A stretch of 33,703 nt of DNA from Gluconobacter vitians (GTDB lineage: Bacteria; Pseudomonadota; Alphaproteobacteria; Acetobacterales; Acetobacteraceae): the NCBI RefSeq assembly GCF_015244565.1, contig NZ_JABCQG010000022.1, forward strand, positions 1-33,703. The letters are read 5' to 3'. The position numbers and the translations under genes are program-made. The notes under the pieces were generated by a model, which saw nothing but the letters and a program-made list of their open reading frames with translations, was not told the origin of the DNA and did no database searches. Shown here one piece after another: positions 32,881-33,703 of the stretch; position 1 is the stretch's first letter; the number at the start of each line of letters is the position of its first letter.

Positions 32881-33252
32881 TAAGGAAGTCGCAAAAAGCC
32901 ATTTTGATCTGTTCAGAGCCGCTATGTAGTCTCTGATGAGACCCGCTTCTACGACAGATGAAATACTATTTTTCAGAAGATGGGGAGGTAAAACGGGATT
33001 TACCAGTAAAAGCCGATTTTATTTAATAATGAACGACGTAGATCGGTTCAGAATGTTCCAAGAGCCAAATAAATACACGAAGAAAAAATGATTGTTTTTC
33101 AGGATTTTCTTACCGGACCGAGTGGCGGGCGCAACAAGGATTGAACCTGTAACCCCAACCATGGCAAAACCGGCTGAACCCAACGGAATCAGAGACTTAC
33201 AGAGTCAAACACGTTCAAAAAATGGCACGCACGATCGAAGCTAAATCATACA
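32881..33252. other. AT-rich gene-free stretch
   Basis: 372 bases with no convincing reading frame between the sugar symporter and the HTH gene. Base composition is clearly more AT-rich than the flanking genes, especially 32960-33110. The only structured element I see is a tRNA-3'-end-like sequence on the minus strand (33123-33167). The composition shift marks a boundary between core genes and an accessory segment. Confidence 0.6.
33123..33167 (-). other. tRNA 3'-half-like fragment (possible att remnant)
   Basis: On the minus strand this reads TTGCCATGGTTGGGGTT, then a five-pair T-arm ACAGG-TTCAATC-CTTGT, then TGCGCCC and GCCA. The anticodon-loop-like TTGCCAT, the T-loop and the acceptor-CCA-like tail come in the right order for the last 45 bases of a tRNA, perhaps glycine type. 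No matching 5' half, D-arm or acceptor partner GGGCGCA lies upstream on that strand, and the anticodon stem pairs poorly. It is not a working tRNA. Such 3'-end copies are often left by integrases that insert in tRNA genes. Confidence 0.4.
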
Positions 33253-33588
33253 ATGCATGTGAAGAGCATACCAGAAATTGACCGCCCTGTCAGGGCTTCC
33301 GTCACCTCCCCGAATGTCCTCAAGGCAGCCTTCCGCAAGCACGTCATGGGACTCTATTTCGACGGAACGCTCAAGCCGTCCGAGAAATCGGTCCTCATGA
33401 CGCTGGCGACCTTTCTGGGCCGGAGAGGGCTGTATCCCAGTCATGAAGCAATCGCGCGCGCCTGCTGCTACTCCGTGTGGACCGTGATCCGCGCCCTTGA
33501 GCGCGCCTATGAACTTAGCATCGTCGAGCGAACCTACAGGGTGAAGCGGGAGGGCGGGAAGAAGGTCCGCACCAGCAACACACCTTGA
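33253..33588 (+). CDS. Small helix-turn-helix protein, possibly cut short
   Basis: A protein of about 111 residues. Residues 40-100 look like a winged HTH: LKPSEKSVLMTLATFLGRRG, YPSHEAIARACCYSVWTVIRALERAYEL and IVERTYRV. Similar short HTH proteins, as I recall, are common on plasmids, prophages and islands of acetic acid bacteria and usually continue after RTSNT with a few more residues. Here the frame ends as SNTP, right where the next insertion sequence starts, so the C-terminus may be replaced. The start ATG has a weak ribosome site; GTG 33259 is an alternative. The role may be replication or transcription control in a mobile element. Confidence 0.6.
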   Translation: MHVKSIPEIDRPVRASVTSPNVLKAAFRKHVMGLYFDGTLKPSEKSVLMTLATFLGRRGLYPSHEAIARACCYSVWTVIRALERAYELSIVERTYRVKREGGKKVRTSNTP

Positions 33589-33594
33589 TCGTTA

Positions 33595-33703
33595 GGCTCA
33601 GGACCCATTGATTTGATTGAGGAAATCTGATTCAGGCTCTGTGAGGAGACTGGAGATGAGCGACCTGTTTTGGCTGACGGACGAACAGATGGGCCGTCTG
33701 CGG
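33595..33703 (+). mobile_element. Right-edge insertion sequence (partial end)
   Basis: The start of a second insertion sequence, running off the right end. The presumed terminus lies around GGCTCAGGACCC (33595-33606), about 60 bases before a transposase start. The exact border is not fixed, since the matching end is outside the window. Its sequence differs from the left-edge element. Confidence 0.6.
33656..33703 (+). CDS. Transposase, N-terminal fragment (IS5-like)
   Basis: Sixteen codons are visible from ATG 33656, giving MSDLFWLTDEQMGRLR before the window ends. This matches the well-known start of IS5-family transposases common in Acetobacteraceae and rhizobia (MSDLFWLTxxQMxRLxPYFP). GGAG precedes the start. 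The catalytic domain is outside the window. Confidence 0.75.
   Translation, partial: MSDLFWLTDEQMGRLR

Noticed and set aside
33123-33167. Intact tRNA gene
   Set aside because: Only a 3'-half-like order of elements is present. The 5' acceptor strand, D-arm and a sound anticodon stem are missing.
1-33703. Composite transposon bounded by the two terminal insertion sequences
   Set aside because: The two IS ends have different termini and different transposase starts, and 32 kb of core metabolism lies between them.
1-33703. CRISPR arrays, rRNA genes, replication origin
   Set aside because: I found no spaced repeat arrays, rRNA-like stretches or iteron clusters in the window.

Overview
The window looks like chromosomal DNA of an acetic acid bacterium, most likely a Gluconobacter. 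The strongest evidence is a gluconate 5-dehydrogenase that closely resembles the remembered Gno protein of G. oxydans. It sits next to a GntP-type gluconate permease and a divergent polyol/pentulose ABC-transporter operon. As I recall, G. oxydans has this same order. The protein differs from my memory of it at many positions, so a different strain or species is likely. Two TonB-dependent receptors and a Tat-exported phospholipase C also fit this group.

Left part (1-8100). A partial insertion sequence has cut off an MFS carboxylate transporter gene, which also carries an in-frame stop. Next come a drug/metabolite (EamA) exporter gene and the overlapping leftward set pxpB-pxpC-pxpA. Divergent from these, across a roughly 300-bp region with a tandem 18-bp repeat, is a coupled rightward operon: a YdfG-like SDR, a biotin carboxyl carrier protein, a biotin carboxylase, and a second carrier-like protein without the biotin-accepting lysine. 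PxpB/PxpC are homologous to the carboxyltransferase part of urea carboxylase. The two operons together therefore hold all parts of a split urea-carboxylase-like machine plus the PxpA hydrolase. This is the most interesting system in the window.

Centre (8100-21700). An aspartate block holds a frameshifted aspartate aminotransferase, an intact aspartase, and a LysR regulator with an amber codon near its start. A TonB-dependent receptor and a Tat-dependent phospholipase C follow. Then comes a leftward siderophore-uptake operon with overlapping genes (receptor, DUF3649, PepSY reductase-like protein, DUF3325) and a possible Fur site upstream.

Right part (21700-32900). A six-gene leftward operon (FGGY pentulose kinase, binding protein, two permeases, ATPase, NAD-type SDR) probably imports a polyol, oxidises it and phosphorylates the ketopentose. 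Diverging from it are gno and the gluconate permease gene, then a sugar:proton symporter gene. Products of the two pathways would enter the pentose phosphate pathway.

Right edge (32900-33703). An AT-rich gene-free stretch contains a tRNA-3'-end-like fragment. It is followed by a short HTH protein gene and the start of a second, unrelated insertion sequence, which looks like the edge of a mobile or accessory region. Three single-copy-type genes (MFS, aspC, lysR) are broken by one-base changes, which suggests local gene decay, strain mutagenesis or sequencing errors.
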